DNA of 64,000 bases, from assembly GCA_012184525.1 (NCBI GenBank), contig WOFQ01000039.1, positions 124,001-188,000 on the forward strand, written 5' to 3'. Positions 21,732 to 33,412 of this stretch are shown here, one piece after another. The notes below the pieces were generated by a model. That model saw nothing but the letters and a program-made list of their open reading frames with translations. It did no database searches and had not been told where the DNA came from. A program made the position numbers and the translations under genes. Source of the DNA: Xenoacremonium recifei (taxonomy: Eukaryota > Ascomycota > Sordariomycetes > Hypocreales > Nectriaceae). Each line of letters opens with the position of its first letter. Position 1 is the first letter of the stretch.

Positions 21732-24101
21732 TTACAGAGCCAAAACCTGGAAGGCAACCATGGCAACCAGACCAGCAACGCCAACAACTAGAGTCGAGGC
21801 TCCGGCAGTGACGGCCTCAGTCGGGACACCAGTGGAGGGAGCCGTCGTGGCCCCGGGGCAGCCCACGCCGTTGCAGCCAGTGGGAGCGGCAACACCAGAT
21901 GGCTGCTGACCGTTTGCACCGGTAGGGCTGGGCTTGGCCTGGGGAGTGAAGACGGAAGGCTTAGCAGACTTCGTCTCCATGGTCGCCGGGGGCACCACGA
22001 CGGTGCGGTAGATGGTGCTGGTAGGGCGGACAGTCGTAGTCAACTCCTCCGCCCCGAGGCAGCCCTCGCCAGTGCAGCCCTCGCCGCTACCAGAGGGAAC
22101 ACCGCCAGAGGTGACACTGACACCACCAGTGGGCTGGGCAACGGCCTCGGTGCAAGACTCGGTCTCAGTCTCAGTCACGTACACGACAGTGGTGGTCCAA
22201 GGAGCCACCGAGGTGCTAACCTTGCCAACGGGGCAGTTGGTCACCGAGGGCGGGCACTTGGTGATGGTGTAGTACTCAGTCGTGTAGATGGTCTTGGTCT
22301 CCCAGTGGCCACCGGCAGGGGCGCTGGTGACCGTGGGCTTGCTCTCCTCGCTGGTCTCACCCGCAAGAGGGCAGACAGTGGTGTAAAGAGCAATGGTCTC
22401 AGTGGTAACGTGGCCACGGGCAGGGCAGTTCGTCACAGAGGGAGGGCACTCAGTGACGGTGTAGACGGTGGTCGTGAACACAGTGCTGGTGGTGAAACCC
22501 GATCCCGCGGTGGAGGTGACAACAGGGCCCGAGGTGACAGGGCCAGTGGCAGAACCGCCGGGGTTGGAGGACTCAGTGCCGGTGGTAACAGTCTCAGTGC
22601 CGGTGGGCTCGCTGGCCGTGGTCTCAGTCTCGGTAGCCGAGGTCATGGTCGTGTTCCATCCACGGGTGAAAGAAGAGCTGAAGAAGCCAGTGGTGGAAGC
22701 AGTCGAGGAGATGACAGTCGAGTTGAAGGGAATGGAGCTGGTAGCCGGGGCAGAGGTGCTGAACTCCGAAGTCGAGGCAGGCTCAGTAGAGGAGACAGCA
22801 GAGGTAGAAACCTCCGAGGTTGAAACAGCAGTTGTCGAAGAAGCCTCCGTGGTGGACACAGCAGTGGTCGAGACCTCCGTAGAAGTAGGCTCGGCAGTGG
22901 TGGTGCTCTCAGCGGTGGTCGAGGCCTCGGTGGTTGAGACCTCGGTGGTCGAAACCTCAGTCGACGAAACAGCAGTGGTGGAAGCAGCAGTGGTGCTCTC
23001 AGCAGTGGTGGAGGTGCTGGGGTAGGGATCGCAACCCACTTCGAGGGCCTCGAGGGCAAGCTGGTTGTAGTTCTTGCCATCGATCTCGTTCAGAGCGCCA
23101 CGGGACAGATCCCACAAAGACAGACCGCCGAAGTGAGGCTTGTTCTTGAGTTCGCAGACAATCTCCTTCATCCTAGCGGGGGAGACGTATCCGTTGGTAG
23201 CAGAATCAGACGAAGCAGGCAGACCGACGTAGAGCTTAGCGTTCTGGCTCTGCGCGCTGTTCGTGACAATCTCCTCCCATTCATTGTAGTTGAATTGAAG
23301 GATGTCGTCGGCGTTACAGTTGCCCTCGTTGTTGTAGAACTGAATGAAAAGGGCGTCAAAAGCAGCTCGCTGGATCATATCCTTCATGTAGAAGTACTGA
23401 TCGCCGGTGGGGCATTCAGGAGCACCAGTGATGATGATGCTGGAGTCGAGGGACCGGAACTCGTCAATCATGGCAATGTAAGGATCGTTGTCTGGCCAAG
23501 AAGTCAGCAGTCTGTGTCCAAAACTTCATCTTGATGCTCTTACTGATGGCAATCTCGATATCAAAATCGAAACCATCAATAGCGTTGTGCTCAGTGGCGC
23601 TGGGGTCGAAAGGACGAGGACCATCCCAGGTAGGGTCATAAGGACCGAACGCCTTGTAGAGGAAGTCGGCGAAGTCGACTCCGTTCTGGTCGGTGCTAAC
23701 ATTGTAGTTGGCGTTGACGGAATCGAAAACGCCACCGATGCTCAGCAGAACCTTGACACCCTGGTCCTGGCAGTAGGAGATGTCAGACTTGATGTCCGCA
23801 CAACCACTGAGGAGGTTAGAAGAGACACCCTCGTCGTTGGTGTAAGTGGCCGTTGAGCAGTGACCGGCGAAGTTGTCACCAGGGTAGCCCGAGGCCTGGT
23901 TCTCAGGGGAGCTGTTAATGAAGGCCAAGGCAACGTATTCGATGCCAGTGTCACAGTAGGTCCTCAAGGGGTCGGAACCATATTGGCCCTATGGCGAGTT
24001 AGTTGACGGGGTCATTTCAGCCACACCTGACGATAGTTTGACAACTCACCCAGTAGCCGTTCAGACCACCGAAGGCCGTAGCAACAGCGCCGACAGACAT
24101 T
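21732..24101 (-). CDS. GPI-anchored class III GH18 chitinase; exon 1 is one base out of frame
   Basis: Endochitinase-like cell-wall protein. Minus-strand exons: 24101-24050 (tentative), 23988-23544 and 23491-21732, with introns of 61 and 52 nt. Exons 2 and 3 read continuously for 734 residues. The start of the barrel (GQYGSDPLRTYCD) and the catalytic DGFDFDIE (encoded at 23554-23577) are intact. After the catalytic domain come long Ser/Thr-rich repeats of the TTEVSTTEAST kind and two copies of a module containing ECPPSVTNCP or KCPPSVTNCP. A hydrophobic GPI-attachment tail (STLVVGVAGLVAMVAFQVLAL) ends the protein. The YWGQ strand expected at the exon 1-2 junction is encoded in exon 1 in a frame that a TGA closes just upstream. 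The ATG at 24101 reads a different frame because of one extra base in an AAA run. No classical signal peptide is visible. This could be a sequencing indel, a disabled allele or an unmodelled start. Confidence 0.85.
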
Positions 24102-27100
24102 ATGTCAATACGATTACGGTATTAGGAGGGGGGGAAAGATTGTAAGCTGGCCGAAGCCGATAAAGAGCGTGTTGATGATACTGAGATCAAAGAAAGGACG
24201 CAAACCAAAGGTCTGCAGTTGGGCCTGGAACCGAAGCCGTGTCTGAGTTGACAGAGTCAAGAGACTTGATGGAGACGAAGGAAAGAAGGAGAAGAGGAGA
24301 GGAGAGGAAGACTCTTAGCGGCCATATTTCAGGCTTTTCCTCTTCAACTCACCTGCAGAACGCCCCCTCTCCCACAACCTGGCCCATCAAGATGAACCCC
24401 ATTTCGACAGACCGGGGGGCAGCACTGACAGCCGGACAGAAAGGTGTGGGCAGAGCGACGCCTGGATCCATGATGCATCCCTCCGGGGGGGCGACGATGC
24501 TCCATGTTGCTTACAAGAAGAGGGGGCCATGAAAGCAATTTCCCCTTATAGGACGCCAAGCGCAGACGACACCAGTGGCCCTGCATGCGGGAGGATGGGA
24601 ACCATGATGCGATATTCAGGAACAGGCTTAGCGTCGAGAGGTGATGGATGGATGGGTGGTATTAGTGGCAAGGCCTTGGCGCAGCGGCATCACGGCATGG
24701 CGAACGAGGCCACAACACTCGCTCGGGAGGGTGGCATTGTGCGGACAATTGTGGGCGCCAAAGGAACAACGGCCCAGACGGATGAAGGCGTGATCATGGC
24801 CAAGAGCGTGAAGCAGCAGCCTGGACATCCAGGGCACGCTCCGGAGGTCCGTCCCAGATTGCGCCGAGCTGCACTTGCAGCAAACCGCAGCAGCAGCAGC
24901 AGCAAATTTCTCGCGCTCTTCTCGCTTGAGAGAGTTCCTCCTGCGGCACAGGCACGGGACCAGGGGGGTCGCAGTCGCAGCCTCGCCGGACCACGGTTGC
25001 GAACCTGAGGAGCATCAAACCGCAAGCGCTGACGGCCGGGTCAAGACGGGCGCCGACGTTGACGCAATGCAATGCAATTCATCTCCAGATCGCGCGCGCG
25101 CAGTGCCGGATTTCCCATCTGCAGCCGCCCGCCCGCCAGCAGCAAGCCACGTCTGCAAAGCCAATAGCGCGGGACGCCTTCGCCGGGAGGGGACAGACGG
25201 CGGCGCGGCGGACGTTGACGATACTCGGGTGGCAGAGTGCACGGTGGAGAGGGGAGAGTTGGGTGTTGACGAGACGTTGCAGCAGCCAGCCAGCCCCTGC
25301 CCCTGTCGAAGTCAAGTCGAGCCCCTGTACTTGTACAGAGTAGGCTTCGGCCTGCCCTACCAGCTTTTGCCCGCCAGGCACAGGCTCTCCTCAGGGACCA
25401 ACCACCAGCAAAAAGGATCCGGTCCTCCTTAGCGAGCTCCATCTATCGCCTCACGCCGTAGGGCTAAAATCGCTAGCGCCGATTGAGTCCCGGCTAGAAA
25501 CTCTTTAGCCGTAGTCGCCGCGGCTCTAGTGGCCGCATGGTCTCACTTGATCGCACGCCATTGGCCAGATGAGGCAGGTCTGCGGTGCCTTGGGGACTTC
25601 GGCCGAGGCCCTAGAGCTATCTTTCTCCTCTTCCTTTCAGTCGGGACGGTGAGCGAGGCAAGTCAGGTACGTACATGTACCTTAGGTGTCTCGACATCTC
25701 AACCGCGGCCCAAACTTTCATCTTAACCATAACACTTCTCGCTCGGGACCGCCATCGGCAATACCACCTCCCCAGACCAGCCATCCCTTCTTCCCCATGT
25801 CGTGCTCCGTCGTCGGTGACATTCTGTCCGAATTTAGGTGTATTCCGGCGGCTTTCCAGACTTGCCACCCCCCTGTCACTGTTCCTGCAGCCTTAGCCCC
25901 GTGCCCCCCTGGCCAGATCTTTTGATGACTTCTTCTCCTCCCCTTTCCATCAGTCACATCACATCAGTCACGGCTCCAGGGACCGCCTGCTACCCCAACT
26001 GTGGCTCGGCTCAGCCTTAGGTGGTTAATTAACCCTGGCCCTGCGATTCTCTTCGCGCTCCATGCCCGAATTGGGCCTCTGTGAGGGGGAATAGGGATGA
26101 CGACGACGCAGGTACCACGAGTTACCTGGGCTAACCGACTGTTTATTAGCAAGCATCTATTTTCCGGTGCCGTTGTTAGTGATGCCGCGGCGATTGCGTC
26201 TTGCAGCCTCATTTCGCCCACCGGTCTTTGGCGTCTTGGAGGCGTCCGCTACCAACACTGGTCATTGTCGAGTCCGCCCTGAGCTCATTTCTCGGGATCC
26301 TGCGCCTCGAGACTCGGTTCCTCCCCACGATGCTTCTCATCTTGTTTCAGCGACGCATCTCAGACTTCACCCGTTCATGCTCGCCCCGAAGTCTCCAACG
26401 TGCCGGGATGAGACCGACAACGGGTGTGCTCGAGTCGAGACTGTCTGATCTGCCCCACGTGGTTAAGCGACTAAGTCAAAGTCCCAAAAGGTGATCCATC
26501 TTGTCAGCATCCTTGCCCTGATGCTGGCGGTGGATGAGCTCCATCGCCCACTCTTAGCAGGATCCGACCCTACGGCTTTAACTGATTGACTGTCATCCCT
26601 ACTCCGAACAGAGACTGATGCGACCTTCCTTCGACGGCTTGCCTATTAGTACCGAAAGATATTTCCCTTTCTCGTCGCCAAGGACTTTCGTATGAAATTG
26701 TCAGATATTTTGGATCTGCCACGGAAATTGTGCTTACTGGTCAATCATTTTCCAAGTCTGGCAGCAACTCTCGAGTTCATTCATCAAGACTTCATCAGGC
26801 TGAGGTGGACCACGAGTGGCTGTTACGCGGCAAGTTACGCGACCGGCTTGATCTTCCGATTTTCTGCCTGCTCTTTGACAAATCTCGGATACGCCCCTGG
26901 GATACGCCCCTGGGAGCGGTTGGTCGCCTATGTATGCTTCTTTGGACAAGCTTATTTGCGCTTATTGCCGTACTCCGTACCTTACAGCCAACAACGAACA
27001 TTGCTACGTAGCCTTGCCCGTACATTGAAAAAGGAGACATCGCGCGATGCATCAACACGCCTTCAGTGACAAAGTGAATCCTTTTCTGGTGGGGGTCTTT

Positions 27101-27212
27101 TTTTATCAATTCAATCTCGATTCATCAGCACTAAATACATATTTTTTTTCTCCTAGCTTTCCAACCTATCGGAGGATTTACTTGTAGATCGCTCAGTTCT
27201 TCTCTCATTCTG
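24102..27212. other. Intergenic, 3.1 kb, no gene recognised
   Basis: This is the upstream region of the chitinase and the 3' flank of the pirin gene. Open frames on both strands are short and low in complexity. It contains a short CAG run at 24888-24903 and one TACTCCGTA 9-mer at 26971-26979. Confidence 0.5.
24888..24903 (+). repeat. Short CAG run
   Basis: Five CAG units plus one base lie in intergenic sequence with no coding context. Confidence 0.85.
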
Positions 27213-28265
27213 TTAGGCGGTATCCAGAACCACGACTTCAGCCTCCGCCTCCCCGATGCTTTGCACCGCAAGTTTATCTCCGGCATTGACGCCTTCAATG
27301 AAGGCTCCATCACCCTCTGAAAGCTCAGCATCTTCCCGGCCATCAAGTCTGATCTTGGCCTTTCCTCCCTTTGTCATAGGCAAGTGCACATAGACCTTTC
27401 TCTTCGTTTCCTCCGTAGCCTGGCCTCCTACAGTCCACTCAAAGGTTTTGTTTGGCTCGATAATGCCCGCTCCCATCACGAAGTCTGCGTGGATGGGAAT
27501 GGTGTCGGCGATAACTGGTTCGGCCTCCTTTTCCTGCTGGGCCGTCGCATCGACACCGCCCTTCAGAGGGCTGAGGATCTTGACAAACCCTTGGCGCTTG
27601 GCCTCCTCGTCGAAGTGGCGCGTATGGTATCGAGGCGCCAGACCGCGCTTCCAAGGGATGGCCCAAATCTGGAGAAAGTGCACGGTATCCGACTTATGCT
27701 CGTTCATTTCCGAGTGTGCGATGCCGGTTCCACCCGTGGTAAACTGCACATCACCGCGATGCATACGGTAGAACTTGTCTGACTGTCCACCCTCCTTGCC
27801 TCTGGCGAGCATTGAGTCTCGATGCGTCAGCTCTCCACCCAGGATGTAGCTGAAGATTTCAAAATCCCGATGGGGATGCGTCGGAAATCCAGAGTTGGCT
27901 TTGACGCGATCCTCGTTCAGAACTCGGAGAGAACCAAAGTGGGTGAATCGAGGATCGTACCAGTCAGCAAAAGAGAAGCTGTGGTATGTGTTGAGCCAGC
28001 CATGGTCGGAGTGCCCCCGGGTGCTAGACCGATGGGGTGTGATCTTGGCCTGGCGCAATGACTTGGACATGTTCTTAACGGCGTTGATCATCTGCTGTTG
28101 TTCTTCCGGAATTGTTTCGGTGCTTGTGTCTGGAAAGCTATTCCTTGGTCCGACAGTAAAGCTGCTTGTGAGATGATGAAGCAAAGGGAGGTAAGTTGAT
28201 GTGTAGATGATGAGGATGGAAACTGAAGCAACCAAAATCGCAACAACGGGAGAGAAACGCGTCAT
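27213..28265 (-). CDS. Pirin-family cupin protein with N-terminal hydrophobic anchor (350 aa)
   Basis: Single-exon bicupin of the pirin family, iron-binding proteins with reported transcriptional-cofactor or quercetin dioxygenase activity. The pirin hallmarks HSFSFADWYDPR (95-106), FPTHPHRDFEIFSY (127-140) and TGGTGIAHSEMNEH (177-190) are complete. The expected metal ligands are H130, H132, H184 and E186. Unlike ordinary pirins of about 290 aa, the frame continues upstream to an ATG at 28265, adding about 58 residues with a hydrophobic segment at about 7-30 (VVAILVASVSILIIY). Internal methionines at 59 and 66 would give a normal-length soluble protein. The upstream residues could be a signal anchor, a mitochondrial leader or simply 5' untranslated sequence. 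Substrate cannot be inferred. Confidence 0.9.
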   Translation of the reverse strand: MTRFSPVVAILVASVSILIIYTSTYLPLLHHLTSSFTVGPRNSFPDTSTETIPEEQQQMINAVKNMSKSLRQAKITPHRSSTRGHSDHGWLNTYHSFSFADWYDPRFTHFGSLRVLNEDRVKANSGFPTHPHRDFEIFSYILGGELTHRDSMLARGKEGGQSDKFYRMHRGDVQFTTGGTGIAHSEMNEHKSDTVHFLQIWAIPWKRGLAPRYHTRHFDEEAKRQGFVKILSPLKGGVDATAQQEKEAEPVIADTIPIHADFVMGAGIIEPNKTFEWTVGGQATEETKRKVYVHLPMTKGGKAKIRLDGREDAELSEGDGAFIEGVNAGDKLAVQSIGEAEAEVVVLDTA

Positions 28266-30704
28266 AAATAGACAAACTCGCCGAAGCAGCGAGAAGTCAC
28301 CAACACGACAATGGATAAGTTTTGCGATGGACTTGTCACGACTGACGAAGTATATCTAATATTTTTTTGGCACTGTTGAAATGACTTACATAAAGCTTCT
28401 TCAGCACGCATAATCGCCGATGTGATTGGTGGAGAGCTGCTGAAAAAGCTTTGTGGGGTCGTTTGCGATTGATTACCACACGCTGACAGATTCTTAGATT
28501 CCAATCCACGTCATGTTCTTGCGCACGTGACTTCACGCAATAGGATCAGCGAATTGGCCAGATCCACAGCCACGTTGCTACTGGGTTGGAACGAGATCAA
28601 GGTGCAGCGATCGGCATGCGATTCGGGCTGCTTAACATTAGGATTTAGGGTTTGCAGGGAAGCATATTCGTACGGCCGTTAAGGAGACGAAAGCATTTCC
28701 TGGATCCGGATGGTCGGGCAACGTATCGAGAATGGCGTCAGAAGAGAGTGCGAGTTCCGAAAGTTCGACTGCCCGACCATTCCGGTTGCTATGGTCATGT
28801 TGGGGGATTCAGAGCAAACTCACTGGATGCAAAATCTGAGTCAGAGAAAGAAAAGAAAAAAAATCGAGAATATCCAGCCTTCTCATCAAAGGATGTTCCT
28901 TGACAATGACAGATGCGTGCGGTGGGGATAATCTTGCATCGACTTAATATATCCTTCAAAGAGGATTACAGCTCTGACCTACCCCAGGCACCTTAAGAAT
29001 TATATTACTATTAGTCTAGCCTTTGAAGTATCTAAATCGCGCCTAGATCCCGTATTCACCAGTCTTTCACTGCGATGTTAGTTGAGTTCAACAGAAAATA
29101 ATTTTTGATCCGAGCTCCAATGCCCCAGTGGTCCAAGCTTGCAACACAGCAGAGTTATGCTAAATGGGCAACAAAAGGATAAGTTCCTCGTATGAAGAAC
29201 CCTTGTGAAGAGCTCGGGACAAGTTCATATGAAAGCGGGCCTGGATAAAATTCAGCTAAAGTCCAAGGCGTGGACTTGTTGTCGGTATTTGGGTATTCGA
29301 GGACGCCCAGCCACTAGGTATACGTGGGCTAGCGCTCCGGGAAGCATCCCGGTCTGCCGCGTTTCAAGGCGGCCGGGACATTTCAGCCTCCTCCTGCAAG
29401 GTACAAGATAGATCGCGCGTCGTCAGCTGCTTCAATTCTTTTTGGTGCCTAGCTGATGTTTCACCCCTATTGAGTACCGATCCAGCGGTGCGGGAGGCTG
29501 GTCTCAGGTGCACAGTATCATGGCCTGGACTCCTCTAAGGATCAACATTCAGCGACGTCATTCAGGTGAGCGCAGCAGAAGTCACCCGATATTCTGCACC
29601 GCTTAAGTGAGCAGCACTGGATTGGTTCATTTGTTCCAGAGTCCGACTATTGAGAAATGCTCGTGCTTCCTCTTGATCTGACGGCCGCTCTATTCGCAAC
29701 CAATGAGGGCTCTGCACGTCCTCGGGACACATCATTCTACAGGTCTGGTCGAAAGTCGCAGAAATTCTCCATACTATTTGCGAGCATATCCGCCAATCGG
29801 CACTCAGCCTTACTTTCAGCTCCCAGGTTCAGACGATTGTCGCGCCAAGATCAGTGAAGAGGCTTTTCCCAGCCTCAACATTAGTTCTCGTCCCAGGGAG
29901 GAGGTCCGTCCCGAGCCGTCGCCAGAGGATGGAGTCATAAACGTACAGACTCCGTCAAAAAAGGAAAGGACAGAAACCCAGACCTTGCTCTTGGGGTGGC
30001 GTTTGTGGCCACGAAAGGGATGGAAAAAGAAAAAAAGGAAAAGCTGGTCTTCAAGATGCTGGCAAACGAATGGGGCCACAGATCACCAAACGCCCAGGAA
30101 CATGTCTCCGCCTAGTCCTCTTTAGGTCTAGCCCTGCCACGTCCCTTTGAGAGGTTGCATGAGCCCCAACAAAGGGCAGGCACAAAACGCCACATCAGCG
30201 AGGCCGCCTTTGACAAAATCCCGTTCCTTGACCTTACATATTCGCGCACACTGGACGAACGCTGCCCAAGACGAAACCGCGAGTCGCGCTCTCTCAATCA
30301 ATCGTCCCAGACCGGTAAGCCACTTCTTTTTTGACTCTCAAGGACCGTCCCGCGGCCCCTCCCCGGCCCGTCGGTGGGGCTGAGTCGGTGGCTGGTGAGA
30401 CCCCGGGCCAGCTCCAGCTCCAGCTGCCTCAGGTCAGGGTTAACCAGGGACAAAGCCTGAAAGCCTTCACCCCAACCTTCTCACTTACACCAGCCTCTCC
30501 CATTGCTGCCGCCTCCTATAGTCCAACCAGAGCCCAATTCTCCCGAGTCGCCCACCATGTGTCTCTTCTCTACATTCCATTGCGCCCTACCAATTGGCCC
30601 GGTTGTCCCAAGTCCGAGTGGAGTTGGGCTGCTGCACACTCTCTCTCGCCCACAAGCGCCGCCCTAAGCCTCCCTGACACGGCTTGAGATACGAAGCATT
30701 GGCG
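28266..30704. other. Divergent intergenic region, 2.4 kb
   Basis: This separates the divergent pirin and DUF3433-type genes. No coding sequence recognised. It contains an imperfect inverted repeat at 28706-28785 and an AT-rich patch near 28920-29170. Confidence 0.5.
28706..28785. repeat. Imperfect inverted repeat with 49-nt spacer
   Basis: The arm CCGGATGGTCGGGCA (28706-28720) is complementary to TGCCCGACCATTCCGG (28770-28785) apart from one inserted base. As RNA it would form a 15-bp hairpin stem with one bulge. No target-site duplication or transposase is visible. Confidence 0.6.
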
Positions 30705-33412
30705 ATGATGAACGCCAACTCGGACAAGATGGGAGCTTCGCGTACGTCACACAAGCCGGAGCAAAATCGCCTCGCGCTGATCTCTTGTCGTTCTCGTTTT
30801 TCTTCTGTCGTCTTTGCTTCAACCGCTCATTTCTCTCCGCTAACGACCTCATGACTGTAGGCTCAGGCGCGCCGCAGTTCTCTTCTTCAGAAACCTCACC
30901 AGCAACTATCCGTCCGGTTCTGGTAAACCGCCAACGGGGACACCAGCGGAACTACAGCAGACCCTCGCCGTCGCCGCAACGTCCTGCGTTCTTCCGCGCC
31001 CCGTCACCGCCCTCCCTCACCGAATCAACACCCGAAATTTACGGCCCTGATCGACTCTTTGGACCACCACTTATCCAAGGACATGGGCAGGCAGGAAGGC
31101 TACCAACACAACCTCCGCAGGCAATAGTCCGCTTTGACGAGGCTCAGTTGGCCATGTTTGCTGCCGAGAATTCGGCTCGCATGACGAGCATCAAGGATGA
31201 CTTGACCATCGCCGCAGGCAAGATCACTCCAGGCGTCGACGATACGCCTTACATACAGTATGCGCTCGAGGCGTTGACCCGTGATCGGGAATCAGCTACC
31301 TCATCAGAAGTGCCTTTTCAATTTCCTTTCCAGCCTGGCACTTCAACTCAGCCGCAGGCACGACAGCCTTACCAGCCGGCGCCACCACCTGAAGAAAGAC
31401 CTGGTTGGAGTGTGATTCCCCCTCCTGAACCTGCCTACCTCCCCAATGATCCACCTGTTGAACGAGAAATCGAGCAACCAGAATTCTTCGACGTGCCCGA
31501 GACGGCGGAACAAGCTGAACAGACTCAAGACTCTACTCCAGAAACTGTCATCCACCATTCTCAACCTCGGCAAAGGGAAAGACAGGCAGAGGATTCCCAA
31601 GATGAACCACCGTCTACTTCCTCGAGCAACTCATACGAGGGCCCTTGGGTCCCTGTCACCAAAGAGATGGTGCAATATATTGATCCTCGCGGCACTAAAT
31701 ACCCTCTTCTCGACTACAAGCCCGCCATCCTGCGACCTTTCCCCCTGATCCTCCTCATGACGCTCTGTCTCCTCATGATTGCCGGCCTCGCCTTCTCCGC
31801 TGCGTATTCGAGCCAGAACAACGGACTGACGCCGTATCCGGGAAGCATATATAGCGGCCAGTACTTTGTGTTCCGAATTCTGCCCCAGATCCTCGCCGCC
31901 GTCATCCTCATCTATTCGCAGAGTGTCGTTGTGGCATCTTTGCGGATATTGCCTTTCTGTGCACTTGCCAGCGAGAACGCCAGAGTGAGGAGACTGGCCC
32001 TGTTCCAGAAGATGTATCAGACATCTTTCCTCGTACCTCGGTTGGTCGGGCCATGGCAGTTCAGAGTCTTTAGCGTCTCGACTTGGCTCATGATTTTTAC
32101 AATCCCGTTGCAGAGCACCGCCTTTACGTGTATATTCGAGGGCGACAAGTGGATATGGGCTGCGGTTCAAGGCATTGCTTGGTCCCTTGTCATCCTGTAC
32201 ATTGTTCAACTCGCAGCGACGGGTATCCTTCTCTCATTCTGGCTCAGGAGATGGACAGGCCTCATCTGGGATGTGCGGTCTGTGGGCGACCTCATGCCGC
32301 TCTTGTACCAGACCGATACGCTTGGTACCTACTATCAAATGGACCGTTCGCCCGAGAAGGAGTTTGAGTTTCGGATGCGTCCTCGTCAGTTTGACCGGCT
32401 AGGATACTGGCGAGCCGATGATTCGCGAAGACACGCTGTTTGGTATACCCTTGGCGAGATGCCCCATGATGTGAGGAAGGCCTCCATCCCCTTAGACCCC
32501 ATCTCAGCCTCTCACGCAAAGCACCGGTTCAACGTCGACGAGCCCGGCATCCGCTACCGTTACCGAGCCTTCGCGCTAGAAACCAGCACCGTCCTCATCG
32601 GCATCTTCCTCTCAGCCGCGCTCCTCATCGCCATCTTCACCGTGTCCTTCGTCAAGCGCACGCGTCTCGAGAACGGCTTCCTCCCGCGCGTGCCCGCTAA
32701 TCCCAGCAAGGACGCCTTCTCCGCCGCCAACTTCCTGTACGGCTTCGTGCCGTCGCTCATCGGCATGCTGCTGTTTCTCCTCTTCCAGAGCGTGGATCAC
32801 TCCTTGCGGCTCTATCAGCCCTGGGCCGAAATGTCGAACCTCCTCGGCGCGAGCGCGCGCAGGAGCTTGATGGCCGACTATGCCGCGTGCCTCCCGTTCC
32901 AGTCTACTGTGCGGGCGGCGCGCAACGGCCACTGGCGCGTCGCGGTGATATCGCTGATGGCCGTGCTGTTTGTCTTCATCCCCGTGCTGGCGGGCGGGCT
33001 GTTCATGGCCCTGACCACGACGGACCACCATCAGGTGCGCATGCTGCCCAACACACCTGTCTTCGGCGTCCTGCTGGGTTTCCTGTGGCTGTACTTCGGC
33101 GCCCTGTGCCTCATGCTCTGCCGGCGTCGCCACCTCGCCCTGCCTCACCCCGTGAACACGCTCGCCGAGGTCATCAGCTTCGTGACGGCCGACGAGATGG
33201 TCCACAACACGGCCTTCCGAGGCGTGCGCTCCCGCGCCGACCTTGAGACCCGCCTAGGTCTGTATCGCGCGGATCCCCATGAGGAGACCGTTTGGTGGTT
33301 AGGCACTAAACTGTATGGCAAGGACTACCGTCTGAGCATTCGACCGCAGAAGCAATACACAGAGAAGCAGCCACAGCTAAAGAGGCGACATATGCCATTG
33401 AGATCACGATGA
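30705..33412 (+). CDS. DUF3433-like multi-pass membrane protein (862 aa)
   Basis: Fungal membrane protein of unknown function. Two exons: 30705-30741 and 30861-33412. The 119-nt intron (donor GTACGT, branch CGCTAAC, acceptor TGTAG) joins MGAS-R to SGAPQFSSS in frame, giving 863 codons. An unspliced start at 30785 would add an unlikely F/C/S-rich N-terminus, so I prefer the spliced form. About 300 N-terminal residues are disordered, rich in P, Q, E and S. Next come two sets of hydrophobic segments: LILLMTLCLLMIAGLAF, ILPQILAAVILIY, ILYIVQLAATGILLSFWL, then after a soluble loop VLIGIFLSAALLIAIFTV, FLYGFVPSLIGMLLFLLF, VAVISLMAVLFVFIPVLAGG and FGVLLGFLWLYFGALCLML. This repeated-half layout resembles DUF3433 proteins. 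Subcellular location and activity are unknown. Confidence 0.8.

Noticed and set aside
30785..30860. Unspliced upstream ATG for the DUF3433-type protein
   Set aside because: The added residues are F/C/S-rich. A canonical intron with a CTAAC branch joins an upstream ATG in frame and gives a better N-terminus.
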